A stretch of 24,449 nucleotides of DNA from JAIVHC01 sp049975505 (GTDB lineage Bacteria > Desulfobacterota > Desulfuromonadia > Desulfuromonadales > Desulfuromonadaceae), in contig JBNGCY010000037.1 of assembly GCA_049975505.1 (NCBI GenBank), forward strand, positions 1-24,449, read 5' to 3'. Shown piece by piece: positions 21,307-24,449 of the stretch (position 1 is the first letter of the stretch; each line of letters starts with the position of its first letter). A program made the translations under genes and the position numbers. Under the pieces are notes generated by a model. That model searched no databases and was not told the origin of the DNA. It saw only the letters and a list, made by a program, of their open reading frames with translations.

Positions 21307-23373
21307 GTGGCAAATAAAGAAAAGCTGTTGACAACGGCGCAGAAGTTTTTGCAGAAAAATCAACTGGCCAAAGCAATCAAGCAGTATGAAAAAGCTTTGA
21401 GTCTGGATGATAAGGATTTTCGCTGCCGCCAGAAGCTTGCGGAATTATACAGCCGCAAGGGAGAAGTGGATAAGGCGATCACCCATTACGAAAAGGTTGC
21501 CGCCTATTATTCCGAACATGCCTTTTATCTGAAGGCAATAGCTGTGTATAAGCAGATGCAGCGCCTCGCTCCGGAAGAGGAGTCCTTTACTCTTAAACTC
21601 GCCAGGCTCAATGAACAACAGGGGCTGGTCGGGAACGCGCTTTCTGAATATCGTACTCTGCTGAAACACTATGAATCCAAGGATAATGTCCGCGCCGCCA
21701 TCGATACCCTGGGACGTATCAGAGATCTGGATCCGGACAATATAGGTGCTGCGGTAAAGCTCGCCAACTACTACTCCCAGTCCGAGCAGAAGGATAAAGC
21801 GCACGAAACCTTTGCAGAGGTTGAAGAACATCTGTGGGAGAAGGGGAACTATAAGCAACTGCAGATGTTTTATGAGCATTTTATACAGCTCTGGCCTGAT
21901 GACGTTCAGGTTATGGCTCAATACGGGCATGCCATGGTGGAATTTGGTGAGTCTGTTGGAGGGGTGGAATATCTCACGCGCCTGTTCCGCCAGTTCCCTA
22001 CCCAGAGAGCTGTTCTCGATCGCCTTGCTTCAGGTCTTCACAAAAACGCTGAATATGAGCGCGAGATAGCCTGCCTGCAGAAATGGGCGGAAGTGGAAGC
22101 GGACAATCTTGATATCTATCTGCGCCTTGGGAATGCAGCGCTGGAAGCGAAAAACGCCGAGGCGTGTTTTGCCGCGCTTGAAGGCGCGCGGGATAAGTTT
22201 TTTGCCGCCGAGCGAGTCGCCGATATCAAGCCTCTTTATGAACGTCTGCGCGAGAAGATGCCGGAAAATCATGCAGTTACTGCTGCACTGCGTTCGATAT
22301 ATGAACATCTGGGTGAAGGGGAAAAACTCTTTGACACCCTGGGAGGACTGGAAAATGACTCCATAGAGTTTGGCTCCGGTGAGGGGGAAGCTGCCGCAGA
22401 TGTTGTTTCAGAGCCTTCAACTGATGCTGAAGAGGAGACAGGGGACAGAGATTTTAACGAAATTGAATTTGATGACATCACCTTTGATACGATAGATGCT
22501 GACCAGCAGGAACAATTGGATATCGACTCTTTCGATCTGGAGGAGACTCCGGCGCCGAAAAGCGTTGATGTCAGCACCGAGCTTGAAGAGGTCGATTTTT
22601 ACCTCCAGCAGGGGCTGCTTGACGAAGCGCAGGAAGCCTGCGAGCGCCTGCAGAAATATGCTCCGGACAGCAGTACTGTGCAGCAGCGCATGGAGAGAAT
22701 TCAGCAGTTTCGCGCGCGCCACGCGGAAACGGAAATGCCATCAGAATCCGCTGCAGGAGGTGAGATTCAGCCCCCATTTCTGTCAGAGGTTTCACCTGAG
22801 TCTCAGGCCGAGGTGGACGTGGCTCTGAGGGAAGAAAAAGGGCGGGATGAAGAAACTCTGCAGGATTTTGATCTCTACCTTGGAGATGATTTTGACCTTG
22901 AACTGGACGTGCCGGAGCTGGCGGATTCTCAACGCGGAGTGGAGACAGAAATAGGTGATGAGGATACTGAATCGGCGTACAATCTGGGTATAGCATATAA
23001 AGAGATGGGGCTGTATTCCGATGCGGTGGAACAGTTCGACAGAGCCAAGTCTGATCCGGTACGCAGGGTTTCGAGTATCTCTTTACAGGCCGAATGTTAC
23101 CGCTCAATGCAGCAATATGAAAAAGCCGAAGAGGTTCTGACTGACGGGCTAGGCGGTGCAGACCTGAGTATGGACGATCGTATCGCTCTTTACTACGATA
23201 CCGGTCTGCTGTACGAAGAGTGTGACCGCTATGCAGATGCCCTGGCAAGTTATCAGGTGGTGGAGGACAAGAAACCGCAGTTCCGGGATGTGGGGAAAAA
23301 AGTGGCCGAACTGAAAAAGATCCTCGGAGTTGAAGGTGGCGCAGATGATATTTCACGGGTTTCCTACGTGTAG
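21307..23373 (+). CDS. Large acidic tetratricopeptide-repeat protein
   Basis: A 688-residue protein with no signal peptide or membrane helix. TPR-like units fill the N-terminal half, for example LAKAIKQYEKALSLDDKDFR (about 20-40), VDKAITHYEKVAAYYSEHAF, AFYLKAIAVYKQMQRLAPEE and NVRAAIDTLGRIRDLDPDN. Two acidic linkers follow (about 345-420 and 470-555; e.g. NEIEFDDITFDTIDADQQEQ). Between them is a short helical unit (TELEEVDFYLQQGLLDEAQE) resembling the C-terminal region of FimV-like and related TPR proteins. C-terminal repeats are ESAYNLGIAYKEMGLYSDAV and YYDTGLLYEECDRYADALAS. The start is GTG 21307 with GGAG seven bases upstream. It is probably a scaffold. The neighbouring ExeA-type ATPase, 62 bases downstream, suggests work in a secretion or pilus assembly, but that is inference. 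Confidence 0.85.
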   Translation: MANKEKLLTTAQKFLQKNQLAKAIKQYEKALSLDDKDFRCRQKLAELYSRKGEVDKAITHYEKVAAYYSEHAFYLKAIAVYKQMQRLAPEEESFTLKLARLNEQQGLVGNALSEYRTLLKHYESKDNVRAAIDTLGRIRDLDPDNIGAAVKLANYYSQSEQKDKAHETFAEVEEHLWEKGNYKQLQMFYEHFIQLWPDDVQVMAQYGHAMVEFGESVGGVEYLTRLFRQFPTQRAVLDRLASGLHKNAEYEREIACLQKWAEVEADNLDIYLRLGNAALEAKNAEACFAALEGARDKFFAAERVADIKPLYERLREKMPENHAVTAALRSIYEHLGEGEKLFDTLGGLENDSIEFGSGEGEAAADVVSEPSTDAEEETGDRDFNEIEFDDITFDTIDADQQEQLDIDSFDLEETPAPKSVDVSTELEEVDFYLQQGLLDEAQEACERLQKYAPDSSTVQQRMERIQQFRARHAETEMPSESAAGGEIQPPFLSEVSPESQAEVDVALREEKGRDEETLQDFDLYLGDDFDLELDVPELADSQRGVETEIGDEDTESAYNLGIAYKEMGLYSDAVEQFDRAKSDPVRRVSSISLQAECYRSMQQYEKAEEVLTDGLGGADLSMDDRIALYYDTGLLYEECDRYADALASYQVVEDKKPQFRDVGKKVAELKKILGVEGGADDISRVSYV

Positions 23374-23435
23374 CCACAAAGTCCGAATGGCGTATTTCCA
23401 GGGGCACAAACAGTGATCAGAGAACGGGACATCAC

Positions 23436-24338
23436 ATGAGCTACTCGCAGTTTTTCGGCTTTGAACGCGAACCGTTCTCCAATGCGCCGGATTCGAGATT
23501 TTACTTTGAGAATGCCCAGCACAAGCAGGCGCAAGTGCGTATCCGTCATGTGATTGATTCAGGTGGGGGGCTTGCCGTGGTATCCGGCGGGATAGGCTCA
23601 GGTAAAACCACGCTCGCACGGCATATCCTCGATACCCTCCCCCTTGAGATCTATGAATCCTCGCTTCTGGTCATGGTTCATTCCGGGATCACCCCCGAGT
23701 GGATTCTCACCCGCATAGCCATGCAGTTAGGCGTCAAAGAGCCCGCTGCAGATCGGATGACGGTGCTTAAACAGCTCTATGAGCGCCTGTTGCGGATTCA
23801 TGCCGAAGGACGGCGCGCCGTGGTTCTGATTGACGAAGCGCAGATGCTGCAGACCAGCGCTCTGATGGAGGAATTTCGCGGACTGCTCAATCTGGAAATA
23901 CCGGGCAATAAGTTGCTCAATCTCATTTTTTTCGGTCTCCCTGAAGTGGATGAATGTCTGCAGCTGGATAAACCTTTGGCACAGCGTGTGGCCATGCGCT
24001 ATCATCTGCATCCTCTCCAGGAAGCTGAGACTCTTGAGTATATCAGGCACCGTCTACGCATAGCCGGGGCAGAACATGAGTTGTTTGCGCCTCAGGCGGT
24101 GGCGGCGATCCAGCGCTTTTCTGCCGGGGTGCCGCGCTTAATCAACACCCTGTGCGCCAACAGCCTCTTCGAGGCGTTTCTGACCAACAGGAAAATGGTG
24201 GATACGCAGACAGTATCGAGTGTGGCCGGAGATCTTGGGCTGACGAATGCTCAGGTGCATGAGAATCATGCCGATCTGGAACAGCATCTGGGGCGGATCG
24301 AGGAACTGCTTGAGCGCCTGGAACAACGGCGCGACTAA
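23436..24338 (+). CDS. ExeA/GspA-type AAA ATPase
   Basis: A 300-residue AAA_22-type ATPase opening with the family signature YSQFFGFEREPFSNAPDSRF. Walker A is GGIGSGKT (51-58), with K57. Walker B is VVLIDEAQ (129-136), with D133 and E134. A sensor-type region follows (LNLIFFGLPEVDECLQL), then LAQRVAMRYHLHPLQEAETL and a C-terminal lid (FSAGVPRLINTLCANSLFEA). In Aeromonas, ExeA is a longer membrane protein with a peptidoglycan-binding domain that helps place the type II secretin; this one stops after the ATPase and a short coiled-coil tail (HLGRIEELLERLEQRRD), lacking both. Such short forms also occur beside transposition and prophage genes, but none are here. It follows the TPR gene in probable operon and ends before a strong terminator. 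Confidence 0.9.
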   Translation: MSYSQFFGFEREPFSNAPDSRFYFENAQHKQAQVRIRHVIDSGGGLAVVSGGIGSGKTTLARHILDTLPLEIYESSLLVMVHSGITPEWILTRIAMQLGVKEPAADRMTVLKQLYERLLRIHAEGRRAVVLIDEAQMLQTSALMEEFRGLLNLEIPGNKLLNLIFFGLPEVDECLQLDKPLAQRVAMRYHLHPLQEAETLEYIRHRLRIAGAEHELFAPQAVAAIQRFSAGVPRLINTLCANSLFEAFLTNRKMVDTQTVSSVAGDLGLTNAQVHENHADLEQHLGRIEELLERLEQRRD

Positions 24339-24368
24339 CAGACCATATGCTCAAAGGGGAAAGTTCTG

Positions 24369-24389
24369 CCGGCTACAGCCGGTTTTTTT
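24369..24389 (+). terminator. Intrinsic terminator after the ATPase gene
   Basis: CCGGC-TACA-GCCGG (24369-24382) forms a 5-bp GC stem with a four-base loop, followed at once by seven T residues (24383-24389). It lies 30 bases after the ATPase stop and should end the TPR-ATPase transcript. The remaining 60 bases of the window show no feature. Confidence 0.9.
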
Positions 24390-24449
24390 GTATATTTGGT
24401 TCTATTCTATTTTGTGTGGGTAAGATGACAGCCGTTTACTGAAGTTCAC

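Overview
The window (24,449 bases, GC-rich by eye) is ordinary bacterial chromosome, densely packed with housekeeping genes. It contains no phage, insertion sequence, CRISPR array, tRNA or rRNA that I can support. Gene content and order suggest an anaerobic Gram-negative of the Desulfuromonadota/Chrysiogenota/Deferribacterota type. The pointers are yicC-gmk-rpoZ followed by a long RelA/SpoT gene, a class 1B dihydroorotate dehydrogenase pair (pyrK-pyrD), a DHH-CBS-nucleotidyltransferase fusion next to a site-2 protease and scpA-scpB-rluB, and a chemoreceptor with a periplasmic c-type heme motif. This placement is inferred from synteny and family knowledge; I could not run a phylogeny.

Layout. 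1-2123: a heme-motif chemoreceptor with its own promoter. 2140-2291: first copy of a structured intergenic repeat, then a terminator hairpin. 2379-2642 (-): a small glutaredoxin-like protein, divergent from slyX, a patatin-like phospholipase and a YihY/BrkB membrane protein (2781-5298, +). 5282-6106 (-): a sirtuin overlapping the yihY-type gene tail to tail. 6311-9998 (+): yicC (interrupted by a 100-N assembly gap), gmk, rpoZ and a bifunctional-type RelA/SpoT. 10060-10106: a large hairpin between convergent operons. 10148-12723 (-): purM-purN-DUF523-rpmB behind a near-consensus sigma70 promoter. 12962-13114: second, inverted copy of the repeat. 13170-21000 (+): rimI, pyrK, pyrD, the DHH-CBS-PolyA polymerase fusion, an M50 protease, scpA, scpB and rluB, nearly all overlapping or closely spaced. 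21001-21306: an AT-richer intergenic region. 21307-24338 (+): a large acidic TPR protein and an ExeA/GspA-type AAA ATPase, closed by a clear intrinsic terminator.

How the genes fit together. The left operon joins RNA turnover (YicC), GMP phosphorylation (Gmk), RNA polymerase omega and (p)ppGpp metabolism, so guanine nucleotide supply and stringent control are encoded together. Two nucleotide pathways are represented: purine (PurM, PurN) and pyrimidine (PyrK, PyrD). The scpA-scpB-rluB block serves chromosome condensation and ribosome modification. The TPR/ATPase pair resembles cytoplasmic parts of an envelope secretion or pilus machine, but its partners are not in the window.

The most unusual feature is the pair of ~134 bp intergenic repeats (about 92% identical, inverted relative to each other). 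Each folds into a long imperfect stem enclosing two small twin hairpins, and each is flanked by short direct repeats. This looks like a non-autonomous mobile or REP/MITE-like family. I found no other strong candidate for an undescribed system.
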